The translations under genes and the position numbers were made by a program. Positions 8,674 to 17,105 of a DNA stretch of 64,000 nucleotides are shown piece by piece. This DNA comes from Pseudomonas vanderleydeniana (lineage in GTDB: Bacteria > Pseudomonadota > Gammaproteobacteria > Pseudomonadales > Pseudomonadaceae), in the NCBI RefSeq assembly GCF_014268755.2, contig NZ_CP077093.1, positions 124,001 through 188,000 of the forward strand, in the 5' to 3' direction. Within the stretch, counting starts at the first letter, position 1; each line of letters starts with the position of its first letter. The notes under the pieces are model-generated. The model worked only from the letters and a program-made list of their open reading frames with translations. It was not told the origin of the DNA and ran no database searches.

Positions 8674-11600
8674 CTAGCGGGTCAGTGACAGGAACAGCTC
8701 GTCAGCCGATTTCGCGTCGATCCTGGGCCGGTGAATCCTGTCGACACGCTGGCCGGATTGCTCCTGGGCCATCTGAAACCGGATCCCCTGGAAACGCTGC
8801 CCAGGCGTCTTGAGATGGGCAGCGGTAAAGCTGGCTTTTGCGGTGTCCAGGCTGGGGTAGTGAAAATGCGCGTACCACAGCGGTGCGCGCTGCAGGTCGG
8901 CAATCTCGTACTCCTGCAGGAAATCCCGGCCCTTGCCGCCGGAAATATCCTTGCGCGGTCCCAGCGGCCGAATAGTGATCTGCTTCTGGCTCTTGAGGTA
9001 CGAGACCCCCATGACCGAGGGCGGGTCGAGCTTCACTCTCTGGATACGCAGGCGTACCCCTTGGGCCCGCAGGAGCTGCGCGGCGCCGTCGAGCTTGCCC
9101 AACAACGCCTCCGGATACTCCGCCATGCCCTGGGTCAGCTCCTGCAACTTGAGCGACAGGTCACTGAACAACGCGGCATCCTGCTTGAGCAGGTCCTCGA
9201 TATCGGCGGGACCGTGGACGGTCAGCAGGTTTTTCTCCCCACCAGCCAGCCGGCCGGACAGAGAGTCGAGCAGTTGCCGAGCCTGGAACTCCAGCGACTT
9301 GAGCTTCTTGCGGCCGCGCACACTCAGTTCGCCAGCCCCCCCCAGCAACAGCGGCCCACGATCCAGCTGCCAGGCGCCCGAGGCACTGCGGGTCACCCAG
9401 GGGCCCAGCCGTGCCGGATGGGCGGCATCGGCGATTCTCAGGCCGTCGAGCGTGTGCAGGACATGGAACCACTCACCGTCGATCGAGGCGTAGAAAAGCC
9501 CCCCACGCTGATAGAGGCCTCTCCGCTCACCGGTCTCGATCAACAGCAGATCGGAGGGAGCCTTGGCCGCCAGCCTGAATTGATCGAGCCGCTCCCGCTC
9601 GGTGGCCGTCAGGCCGCGCCCCCGTCGGCTCCAGATGTAGGCCAGCAGGCCCCTGCTCCCGCCTGCCGCTGGCTTGACGAGCGTGTCAGCGAAACCCGCA
9701 ACGGGCGATTGGCCCAGCCACAGACGGCGGTGATAGACCAGCACGGCCGCCAGGTTCAGCAACACATCGGCGAAAGCCGCCCAGGGGCTCGGGGTATTGT
9801 GATCGGCCAACGCCTTGAGGCTGGGCAGCAATTGCACGATCAGCCCCAGCCCTGCCAGGGCAGTGGGTGCCCATGGAATCAGCAGGCCGAACAGGGCCCA
9901 GCCAAGGTCGGTGAGGCGCTTGTGGCGCGCTTCGGCATTGGACACCGATATCGTCTCGGCATGCCTGACCAGCACCTCGACGCTGGCGACGAACAGCGCC
10001 TCGGTGATCGGCTCGGACAGGATCGTCGTATCCAGCGTGGGCGGTTCGGGAATCTCGGGTAGATCCCAGTCGCTGAGGATAACCCGCGTCAGATGCGGCT
10101 CAAGAAAACCACCCCGGTCGTAAATTCTGCGACTGTGCTCGTCCAGGCCAGCCAGAATCGATTGCTGCAAGGCCTCCTCGGCCTGGATCGCCGCCAGCAG
10201 GTGCGCCAGCGATGCAAACTCGAGCAAGGGCTGTTCCGCACCCGGGCGCAACAACACCTGCGGCCCTCGATCGATCATCCGCGGGCCGATCACGAAATGA
10301 TTGAGTACATGATCCGCGGCAGCGCCAGGATGTGCCAGCAACGCCAGGGGGCGGACGACGATGGACAGCCCCGACACCACCGGCACCCTGGCGTCCATGC
10401 CCATCACAGCGCCGACGTATAGCCTCGCACGCTCCGTCAGCCTCTGGGTCAGGCGCAGCTCCAGGGCGAGCATGGGCAACAGCACCTGCATGTAGAGAGT
10501 GAAAAGCTCTTTCTGCCGGGCCCGCTCGACCGTGTAGCGCTGCAGGTTGCGCTTGAGCAGGGCGGGATAGTTGCCACCGATGTCGGCATCGTTCACGGCC
10601 GCACGCAGCAGCTCGTAGGTCATCCACTCCGGCGCGGATGCCGGCGCCCCGTCTGCCGCCGGCTTGTCGTAGTGGATCTGCGGGATCGCCGAGAGCGGAA
10701 AGGCCTCGAGGTTCTCCAGCGCCATGTCCGTGTAGTTCCGGGTGGACGAAGCGGTGCGCAGGTCCAGAAAAGGGATGAAACCCGGATCGGTCGCTTCCAG
10801 CGGGCTGTTGTCGACCCTCGTGAGCGTCACGCGGATATGGGCAACCGACACCCCCTCGGCCTTGGGATTCAGCTTGGCCAGGCTCTTGGCCAACGCCCGC
10901 TCGGCAAATTCGAGAATGCGCGGGATGCCATCGAGAAACGCCTCGCCTTCACGGAGCCGGTGCACCTCCGATAACCGGCTGACGTAGCGACCATACAGCG
11001 CACGGTCCACAGTCGACGCCTGCCGCAGCCAGTCGGGCAGCAGGTCATGCAGTTTCAGCAACTGGGCCTCGTGCCCGGAGCGAAAGGCACCGAGCAGCGC
11101 CTGCGGGCCAGTCAGCTCATGCAAGCGCTGGTCGAGAGCCACACGGTCACTGTAGTCGCCCGGCCTGATTGCACGGATGCTTTCCAACTGCCGCATCAGC
11201 AAGGCGGCTGCCAGGGCATCGAAGACATGATTGTCCGGCGAGTAGTCTCCCAGGCTCGGGGCACTGTCACTCAACGTCCATCCCAGGGCGGTTTCCAGGG
11301 CGTCAATCGAATCGAACGCCTTGATCCCCCCGAGCAGCGTGTACAGCAACACGATCTGCTGTTCACCGACCCGACGAGTCAAGGCCAAGGCCTGTTGGAA
11401 CAGCGGCTCGGGGTCACGAATACCGGTGTCGACAAGGGTGATGCAGGCCTTCGTGCAATCCTCTCCCAGCGTCAGACGACGGGTTTGGGAGTCGGGGTAG
11501 TCGAGTACGGCTTCCACCGTGTCCAGCTCATCCCCCGTGAGCACGGTACTGGCCTTGCGTAACTGGGCCACGATGAAGTCCGAGAGCCGCTGCCAGGGTG

Positions 11601-12099
11601 AAACACCCTGTGCCGACGACGAACGCCAGGCCTGCGGGAGCATCTGCCGGGACAAGGCCGGTGAGCTCCAGAAATCGACCAGGCTCTGCTTGTAGGCCTC
11701 CAGCAACGCTGGCGCCCACTCGCTGATCAGTTGTTCCACCCTGTCGATCCGCAGCCCCAGCATCGAGGGGTACTTGCCACCCGGGTCGAGTGCCAGGTAG
11801 CTGCCCTGGGGATGAACCGGTGCCGCGTGGCCCAGCCAGCAGTCGATCAGCCGCTGGCTGAGCGGAATGACCTGGTAGGCTGCCGGGCCATCGCCACTCG
11901 GGCTCACCGTCAGGTTGATGAAGGCAGCATTGCGCAGCTGTTTTTCAAAGCCCGGAAAGGGATCATCCAGCATCGCCTGCACCAGATCGGCCGCGGCACT
12001 CTCCAGGCTGGGGCGGGTGGCGAGGCAGTCGCCGAGGTTGAAGACTTGTTGGGCCTGGTCGCTTTCACTGACCGCTGCGGTCACCGTAAAGGCCGTCAT
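8674..12099 (-). CDS. Giant DUF6543 (dermonecrotic-toxin-domain) protein
   Basis: A 1141-residue protein of the large, Pseudomonas-rich DUF6543 family, often labelled dermonecrotic toxin domain-containing. Visible landmarks are a low-complexity alpha-helical N-terminal two thirds, a hydrophobic pair of segments near residues 745-810 (LGWALFGLLIPWAPTALAGL and a later LLNLAAVLVYH) that could span or insert into a membrane, and the conserved family tail EYEIADLQRAPLWYAHFHY followed by AAHLKTPGQR. There is no signal peptide. Family members are thought to be toxins or effectors by domain name, but no activity is shown here and no immunity gene is evident beside it. GGGGGG lies before the ATG. Confidence 0.75.
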   Translation of the reverse strand: MTAFTVTAAVSESDQAQQVFNLGDCLATRPSLESAAADLVQAMLDDPFPGFEKQLRNAAFINLTVSPSGDGPAAYQVIPLSQRLIDCWLGHAAPVHPQGSYLALDPGGKYPSMLGLRIDRVEQLISEWAPALLEAYKQSLVDFWSSPALSRQMLPQAWRSSSAQGVSPWQRLSDFIVAQLRKASTVLTGDELDTVEAVLDYPDSQTRRLTLGEDCTKACITLVDTGIRDPEPLFQQALALTRRVGEQQIVLLYTLLGGIKAFDSIDALETALGWTLSDSAPSLGDYSPDNHVFDALAAALLMRQLESIRAIRPGDYSDRVALDQRLHELTGPQALLGAFRSGHEAQLLKLHDLLPDWLRQASTVDRALYGRYVSRLSEVHRLREGEAFLDGIPRILEFAERALAKSLAKLNPKAEGVSVAHIRVTLTRVDNSPLEATDPGFIPFLDLRTASSTRNYTDMALENLEAFPLSAIPQIHYDKPAADGAPASAPEWMTYELLRAAVNDADIGGNYPALLKRNLQRYTVERARQKELFTLYMQVLLPMLALELRLTQRLTERARLYVGAVMGMDARVPVVSGLSIVVRPLALLAHPGAAADHVLNHFVIGPRMIDRGPQVLLRPGAEQPLLEFASLAHLLAAIQAEEALQQSILAGLDEHSRRIYDRGGFLEPHLTRVILSDWDLPEIPEPPTLDTTILSEPITEALFVASVEVLVRHAETISVSNAEARHKRLTDLGWALFGLLIPWAPTALAGLGLIVQLLPSLKALADHNTPSPWAAFADVLLNLAAVLVYHRRLWLGQSPVAGFADTLVKPAAGGSRGLLAYIWSRRGRGLTATERERLDQFRLAAKAPSDLLLIETGERRGLYQRGGLFYASIDGEWFHVLHTLDGLRIADAAHPARLGPWVTRSASGAWQLDRGPLLLGGAGELSVRGRKKLKSLEFQARQLLDSLSGRLAGGEKNLLTVHGPADIEDLLKQDAALFSDLSLKLQELTQGMAEYPEALLGKLDGAAQLLRAQGVRLRIQRVKLDPPSVMGVSYLKSQKQITIRPLGPRKDISGGKGRDFLQEYEIADLQRAPLWYAHFHYPSLDTAKASFTAAHLKTPGQRFQGIRFQMAQEQSGQRVDRIHRPRIDAKSADELFLSLTR

Positions 12100-12272
12100 G
12101 CGTCGTCCCCCCGGCAGGCAGGAACAGGACGCACAGGCAGCTGGAGGAGTGTTGAGGGTGTGGCATCGGGCATGACGAAAGGCCTCTGGATGAAAGAATC
12201 TCGTCCACGACCATAGCCATGCCCGGTACCCGCGACGCGGTAACTAAATAACCCGTCCCCAGCCGGTCCGAC

Positions 12273-13484
12273 TCAGCAGCCGGTGAGCCCCTGGGGCTGC
12301 CGTTCACCGGCGAAGAACCAGGGCCGCAGGCGTACCCCGACGCTGTTGCCGACGAACGCCGCCACCAGCCACAGCCAGCCGTGCAGGCTGCCCGAGGCGA
12401 TCCCGCTGAAGTACGCACCGATGTTGCAGCCGTAGGCCAGGCGCGAACCGTAGCCGAGCATCACGCCACCGATCACCGCCGCCAGCAGCGAGCGCCCGGG
12501 GATCTTCAGGCTGGGGGCGAAACGGCCGGCCAGGCCGGCGGCCAGCAAGGCACCGAGGACGATGCCGATGTCCATCACGCTGGTGACGTCCTCCCACACC
12601 GGCGCCGCCAGGGCCTTGGCATTGCCCGGCATCTGCCAGAACGCCCAGGCACTGACATCCAGCCCCAGGCCACCGGCGACCTTGGCGCCCCACAGGGCGA
12701 AGGCCGAGGTGATGCCCCACGGGCGACCGGCCAGGGCCAGGGTGGCGAAGTTCAGCAGGGCCAAGGCCACCGCGCCCCAGACCAGCGGCCACGGGCCACG
12801 CAGCAGGCGGCGCCAGCCACTGCGCGCGGAACCTGCCGGCAGTTCCAGGACGCCATGGCGGCCCTTCTCCAGGCGTACCGTGGTCCAGGCGATCAGCGCG
12901 AACAGCACCAGGTTCAACAGCAGCGCCGGCGCCACGCCGAGGCTCTTGACGAGCGACACCGGCGGCAGCGATGGCAAGGCGAACCACCAGTCGACATGGT
13001 GGGTAGCCAGCAGCGAACCGCAGATGAAGAACAGCAGCGTCACCAGCATCCGCGCGTTGCCGCCGCCGACCGTGAACAACGTACCGGAGGCGCAACCGCC
13101 GCCCAGTTGCATGCCGATGCCGAAGATGAACGCCCCGACGATCACCGAGACACCCGCCGGTGCCACCAGTCCGCTGACCGGAGTACCGAACAGGGTGCCG
13201 GCGCCCAGGGCCGGGAAGAACAGCAGCACGGCCAGCGCCAGCATGACCATCTGCGCACGCAGGCCGGCACCACGGCGGTCGCGGATGAACACCCGCCAGG
13301 CCGAGGTGAAGCCGAAGGCGGCGTGGTACAGGGTCAGGCCCAGGGCCGCACCAAGGACCAGCAACAGCACCTGGTGGGCGCCGACCTGGCTCTGCAGGAA
13401 CAACATGCCCAGCAGCAACAGGGCCAGCGCGAAGAGAGGGGCGCCGAACGAACGCTCGGGCGCGACGGAGAGGGTCGTGCTCAT
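12273..13484 (-). CDS. YeeE/YedE-family membrane transporter (sulfur compound/thiosulfate type)
   Basis: A 403-residue inner-membrane protein with around ten hydrophobic helices. Two inverted halves each carry the family's cysteine motif, GIGMQLGGGCASGTLFTVGG and GYGSRLAYGCNIGAYFSG. In the thiosulfate transporter TsuA (YeeE) such cysteines relay the substrate through the membrane, so import of thiosulfate or a related sulfur species is plausible. There is no TusA/YeeD-like partner gene next to it, which weakens a firm substrate call. The gene stands between DUF6543 and the MocR regulator, all on the minus strand. Confidence 0.85.
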   Translation of the reverse strand: MSTTLSVAPERSFGAPLFALALLLLGMLFLQSQVGAHQVLLLVLGAALGLTLYHAAFGFTSAWRVFIRDRRGAGLRAQMVMLALAVLLFFPALGAGTLFGTPVSGLVAPAGVSVIVGAFIFGIGMQLGGGCASGTLFTVGGGNARMLVTLLFFICGSLLATHHVDWWFALPSLPPVSLVKSLGVAPALLLNLVLFALIAWTTVRLEKGRHGVLELPAGSARSGWRRLLRGPWPLVWGAVALALLNFATLALAGRPWGITSAFALWGAKVAGGLGLDVSAWAFWQMPGNAKALAAPVWEDVTSVMDIGIVLGALLAAGLAGRFAPSLKIPGRSLLAAVIGGVMLGYGSRLAYGCNIGAYFSGIASGSLHGWLWLVAAFVGNSVGVRLRPWFFAGERQPQGLTGC

Positions 13485-13527
13485 GGGACTTCTCGATGGG
13501 GAACGAAATGGCCCGCAGTATAAACCC

Positions 13528-15078
13528 TCAGTCCCGCCACACCTCGCGCAGGCGGCCCAGGGCCGCTTCGATGTCCGCCTCCGGGACGGCCGCGAAACCC
13601 AGGACCAGCCCGGCGTGACGATCCGTCGGCGGCTGCGGCGGAGTGATCCAGAAGTTGCTCAGGGGGCTGATCTCGACGCCGACACTCGCCGCCTGCGCGA
13701 TCAGCTCCTGCTCGCGCGCAAGACTTTCGACCGGCACCATCAGGTGCAGGCCGGCGATCGCTTCCGGCAGGCTGCCGCAACCGCGAATGCCGCTCGGCCA
13801 GTGGGCCAGCAGGGCGTTGCGCCGACTCAGGGCGGCCCGGCGCATCCGCCGGATATGCCGCTGGAAATGCCCGGCGGCCATGAACTCGGCCATCACTGCC
13901 TGGGTGCTGACCTCCGAGTGGCGCATGTCCAGCGCACGCCGCTGGGAGAATGCATCGACCAGCGTCGGCGGCAACACCAGGTAGCCCAGGCGCAGCGCCG
14001 GAAAGGCGATCTTGCCGAACGTACCGACGTAGAGCACCCGCCCCTGCCGGTCCAGCGCCGCCAACGGTGCCAGGGGGGCGCCGCTGTAGCGGTACTCGCC
14101 GTCGTAGTCGTCCTCGACGATCCAGCCACCGGTGCGCTCGGCCCAGGCCAGCAGTTCCAGGCGCCGCGCCAGGCTCATGATCACCCCGGTGGGGTACTGG
14201 TGGGCCGGGGTCACGTAGGCCAGCCGGCAATCCGGCAGGCGGCCGAGTGCGGCACAATCCAGGCCCTCGTCGTCCACCGCCACGCCGTGCACCGTCGCCC
14301 CGGCCACCGCGAACGCCAGCCGGGCTGCCCGGTAGCCGGGGTTTTCCACAGCCACGCCAGCGCCGGGGTCCACCAGCAACTGTGCACAAAGGCTGATGCC
14401 CTGTTGTGCACCGCTGGTGATCACAATTTGTTCAGGCGAGCAGGACAAACCCCGCGAACTGCGCAAATACGCAGCGATCAGGCTACGCAGCTGCCTCTCC
14501 CCGGCTGGCTCACCGTAGCAAAGCTGCCCCAGGTCCGGTTTTCTCCAGAAAGCCGCCTGCAGCTTGGCCCAGACGCCAAAAGGGAACAGATCGAAGGCCG
14601 GCACGCCCACCCGGAAAGCCCGTGGCGGACCCTCCGGTGGCTCGTACATCGCATTACGCTCGATGCGCTCAAGCGCCTGATTGTGGATAACTTTACTGGA
14701 TGAAATCCCAGTATTTTCCAGCGATTTTGTGGATAACTCTGTGGGTAAGCTTGTTGAAAACCCTGTGGATACTTTTGTGGACAACTTCCGGATCGGCAGC
14801 GCCTTGTCCGGCAACTGTGCCACGTAGGTGCCATCACCGACCCGCCCCTCGATGAAACCCTCGGCATACAACTGGTCATAGGCCCGTACCACGCTGTTGC
14901 GGGAGATGCCCAGAGCGCTGGCCAGGTCGCGGCTGGCCGGCAAGCGGCTGCCACTGGCCAGGCGCCCGTCCAGCACCCGCAGGCGCAACGCCTGATAGAG
15001 CTGGTGGCTGAGGCCCTTGGCCGGGTCCAATTGGATACCGGCAGGGTCGAACGACAGGGGGAGCGAGGGACTGGGCAT
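13528..15078 (-). CDS. MocR/PdxR-type regulator: GntR DNA-binding domain fused to aminotransferase-like domain
   Basis: A 516-residue regulator. Residues 20-90 are a winged helix (SGSRLPASRDLASALGISRN, VVRAYDQLYAEGFIEGRVGDGTYV). Residues about 150-510 are a fold-type-I aminotransferase-like domain that should bind pyridoxal phosphate (EQIVITSGAQQGISLCAQLL, VENPGYRAARLAF, lysine region YVGTFGKIAFPALRLGYL). The start at 15078 removes a 15-residue extension without family similarity. It is divergent from the PaiB/GNAT operon, the usual target arrangement for MocR regulators. The linker, residues about 98-118, is a degenerate 4-residue repeat encoded by a DNA minisatellite (see separate feature). 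Confidence 0.88.
   Translation of the reverse strand: MPSPSLPLSFDPAGIQLDPAKGLSHQLYQALRLRVLDGRLASGSRLPASRDLASALGISRNSVVRAYDQLYAEGFIEGRVGDGTYVAQLPDKALPIRKLSTKVSTGFSTSLPTELSTKSLENTGISSSKVIHNQALERIERNAMYEPPEGPPRAFRVGVPAFDLFPFGVWAKLQAAFWRKPDLGQLCYGEPAGERQLRSLIAAYLRSSRGLSCSPEQIVITSGAQQGISLCAQLLVDPGAGVAVENPGYRAARLAFAVAGATVHGVAVDDEGLDCAALGRLPDCRLAYVTPAHQYPTGVIMSLARRLELLAWAERTGGWIVEDDYDGEYRYSGAPLAPLAALDRQGRVLYVGTFGKIAFPALRLGYLVLPPTLVDAFSQRRALDMRHSEVSTQAVMAEFMAAGHFQRHIRRMRRAALSRRNALLAHWPSGIRGCGSLPEAIAGLHLMVPVESLAREQELIAQAASVGVEISPLSNFWITPPQPPTDRHAGLVLGFAAVPEADIEAALGRLREVWRD
14682..14784 (-). repeat. 12-bp minisatellite of DnaA-box-like units inside the MocR linker
   Basis: Positions 14725-14784 hold five contiguous 12-bp units, read on the minus strand as TTGTCCACAAAA, GTATCCACAGGG, TTTTCAACAAGC, TTACCCACAGAG and TTATCCACAAAA. 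They encode LSTK-VSTG-FSTS-LPTE-LSTK. The last holds the perfect DnaA box TTATCCACA, and three of the others differ from it by one base. A further perfect box lies at 14682-14690 but in another reading frame (encoding VIHN). Confidence 0.8.
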
Positions 15079-15168
15079 GTCATTGGACCTATGAAAATCA
15101 TCAACAATGGCTCTTACAACCAACCAATAGCCTGCCTAGGATGCCGGTATTCGCCAAGGAAAATCTCC

Positions 15169-15792
15169 ATGTACACACCCAGCGCCTTCGCCGAACACGA
15201 CTTGCCCACCCTGCACCGGCACATCCGGGACACGCGCCTGGCCATGCTGGTCACCCATGGCAGCCAGGGCCTGCAGGCCAGCCACCTGCCGCTGCTGCTC
15301 GACCCGGACCAGGGCGCCAATGGCACCCTGCTCGGGCACTTGGCGCGGGCCAATCCGCAGTGGCGGGAACTGGCCGAAGGCGCCGAGGCGCTGGTGATCT
15401 TTCCGGGGGCCGATGCCTATGTCAGCCCGTCGTTCTATGCCAGCAAGGCCGAGCACGGCAAAGTCGTACCCACCTGGAACTACGTGGCCGTACACGCCTA
15501 CGGTCAGGCCGAGGTGTTCGACGATGCCGGGCGCCTGCGCCAGCTGGTCAGCGCCCTCACCGACCGTCACGAAGCCGGCCGGGCCGCGCCCTGGAAGGTC
15601 GACGATGCGCCCGAGCCGTACATTGCCAGCATGCTCAAGGCCATCGTCGGCATCGCCCTGCCGATCCAGCGCCTGGAAGGCAAGCGCAAGCTCAGCCAGA
15701 ACCGCAGTGCCGTCGATATCGCCGGCGTACAACAAGGGCTGGCGGCCAGTGCCGACAGCCAGGACCAAGCCCTCGCCCAATTGATGCAATAA
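15169..15792 (+). CDS. PaiB-like FMN-binding protein
   Basis: A 207-residue member of the PaiB family (FMN-binding split-barrel, named negative transcriptional regulator after Bacillus PaiB). Features are MYTPSAFAEHDLPTLHRHIR at the start, the conserved SPSFYASKAEHGKVVPTWNY flavin-site segment near residue 85, and the C-terminal IVGIALPIQRLEGKRKLSQNR. AAGGA lies before the ATG at 15169. It is divergent from the MocR gene and 9 bases from a GNAT gene. Bacillus paiB also pairs with a GNAT acetyltransferase (paiA), so the pairing here is a familiar one, with a role in polyamine or amine metabolism possible. Confidence 0.88.
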   Translation: MYTPSAFAEHDLPTLHRHIRDTRLAMLVTHGSQGLQASHLPLLLDPDQGANGTLLGHLARANPQWRELAEGAEALVIFPGADAYVSPSFYASKAEHGKVVPTWNYVAVHAYGQAEVFDDAGRLRQLVSALTDRHEAGRAAPWKVDDAPEPYIASMLKAIVGIALPIQRLEGKRKLSQNRSAVDIAGVQQGLAASADSQDQALAQLMQ

Positions 15793-15801
15793 GGAGTCAG
15801 C

Positions 15802-16248
15802 ATGAGTTCGATCGAAATCCGTCCGGTGACCGCCGCCGACCAGGCCGTCTGGCATCCCCTGTGGCAGGCCTACCTGGAGTTCTATGAAACCGAGCTGTCG
15901 GAGAGCATCTACCAGTCGACCTGGCAACGCTTGCTCGACCCGGCCGAGACCACCAACGCCGCCCTCGCCTGGCAGGACGGCAAGGCCGTGGGCCTGGTGC
16001 ATTTCATCTACCACCGCTCGAACTGGAGCATCCAGGACTCCTGCTACCTGCAGGACCTGTTCGTTGCCCCCGGGGTGCGCGGCACCGGCCTGGGCCGCAA
16101 GCTGATCGAGCACGTCTATGCCACGGCGGCCGAGGCCGGCTGCAGCAAGGTGCACTGGCTGACCCACGAGACCAACGCCACGGCCATCCAGCTGTACGAG
16201 CGGATTGCCGAGCGCCCCGGTTTCATTCAGTTCCGCCACGGCCTGTAA
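15802..16248 (+). CDS. GNAT-family N-acetyltransferase
   Basis: A 148-residue acetyl-CoA-dependent transferase. The acetyl-CoA pyrophosphate loop is visible as LFVAPGVRGTGLGRKLIEHV near residues 84-104, preceded by LVHFIYHRSN strands and followed by NATAIQLYERIAERPGF, the final GNAT helix and strand. It lies 9 bases after paiB with its own GGAG. Together with PaiB it may act on a small amine. The acceptor is unknown. Confidence 0.87.
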   Translation: MSSIEIRPVTAADQAVWHPLWQAYLEFYETELSESIYQSTWQRLLDPAETTNAALAWQDGKAVGLVHFIYHRSNWSIQDSCYLQDLFVAPGVRGTGLGRKLIEHVYATAAEAGCSKVHWLTHETNATAIQLYERIAERPGFIQFRHGL

Positions 16249-16264
16249 GCCCCAGGAGCCCGCC

Positions 16265-16942
16265 ATGTCGACACCCGTAACCCACTGGAACGGCGCCCCG
16301 GCACCGTCCACCCGACGCCTCGAAGGGCGCTTCATCGTCCTGGAAAAACTCGACGCCACCCGCCATGGCGACGAGCTGTACCGTGCCCTCGAAGGGCCCG
16401 GTGCCGACCCGAAGCTTTGGGACTACCTGCCCTATGGCCCATTCCCGGAACACAGCCCCGCCTTCGACAACTGGCTCGCCGGTCATGCGGCGAGCAGCGA
16501 TCCGTACTTCTTCGCCGTCATCGACAAGGCCAGCGGTGAAGTCCAGGGTATCCTCAGCCTGATGTCGATCGTGCCCGCCCAGGGCCGTATCGAGATCGGC
16601 CATGTCACCTTCGGCGCGCCCATGCAGCGTTCGCCCAAGAGCACCGAGGCGGTCTATCTGCTGGCCAGGGAGGCCTTCGCCCTCGGCTACCGGCGCCTGG
16701 AATGGAAGTGCAACAACGACAACGCCCGCTCCCGCGCGGCCGCCGAGCGCCTGGGTTTCCGCTTCGAAGGCGTGTTCCGCCAGCACATGGTGGTCAAGGG
16801 CAAAAACCGTGACACCGCCTGGTATAGCATCATCGACTCGGAGTGGCCGGCGGTGAATGCCGGGTTCGAGCGCTGGCTGTCGGAAGACAACCTGAGCGAG
16901 GCCGGCCAGGTACGGACCCTGGCCGAATGCCGGCAGGCCTGA
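16265..16942 (+). CDS. GNAT-family N-acetyltransferase (RimJ/RimL-like)
   Basis: A 225-residue protein of the RimJ/RimL acetyltransferase group, third in the paiB operon. Typical segments are RRLEGRFIVLEKLDATRHGD, the LWDYLPYGPF signature, GHVTFGAPMQRSPKSTEAVY, and WKCNNDNARSRAAAERLGF with the conserved NxxS/R acetyl-CoA helix. The ATG at 16265 is 17 bases after the previous stop. Plant- and fungal-like relatives act on amines or amino acids, but the acceptor here cannot be told. A 9-bp hairpin follows the stop. Confidence 0.87.
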   Translation: MSTPVTHWNGAPAPSTRRLEGRFIVLEKLDATRHGDELYRALEGPGADPKLWDYLPYGPFPEHSPAFDNWLAGHAASSDPYFFAVIDKASGEVQGILSLMSIVPAQGRIEIGHVTFGAPMQRSPKSTEAVYLLAREAFALGYRRLEWKCNNDNARSRAAAERLGFRFEGVFRQHMVVKGKNRDTAWYSIIDSEWPAVNAGFERWLSEDNLSEAGQVRTLAECRQA

Positions 16943-16953
16943 TGGCCTGCACG

Positions 16954-16975
16954 CGGTGGCCGAGGCCGGCCACCG
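16954..16975 (+). terminator. Hairpin after the paiB-GNAT-GNAT operon
   Basis: CGGTGGCCG (16954-16962) pairs perfectly with CGGCCACCG (16967-16975) around AGGC, 12 bases after the stop. No T-tract. Confidence 0.55.
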
Positions 16976-17105
16976 TACACCGGTCACGGTGAAAATAAAC
17001 GGCAAGCTGCTGACATCTCCTGCGAAGTCCAGGTAAAGACCCCGACATTTACCGCCCTGGCGGATCGATACATTTCCTCCTCGACTATTTTGAGGATGAA
17101 ATGGA

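Noticed and set aside
14682..14784. Replication origin at the DnaA-box cluster
   Set aside because: No AT-rich unwinding region, dnaA, dnaN or rpmH gene is near, and the cluster lies within a coding gene. A titration or regulatory role remains possible.
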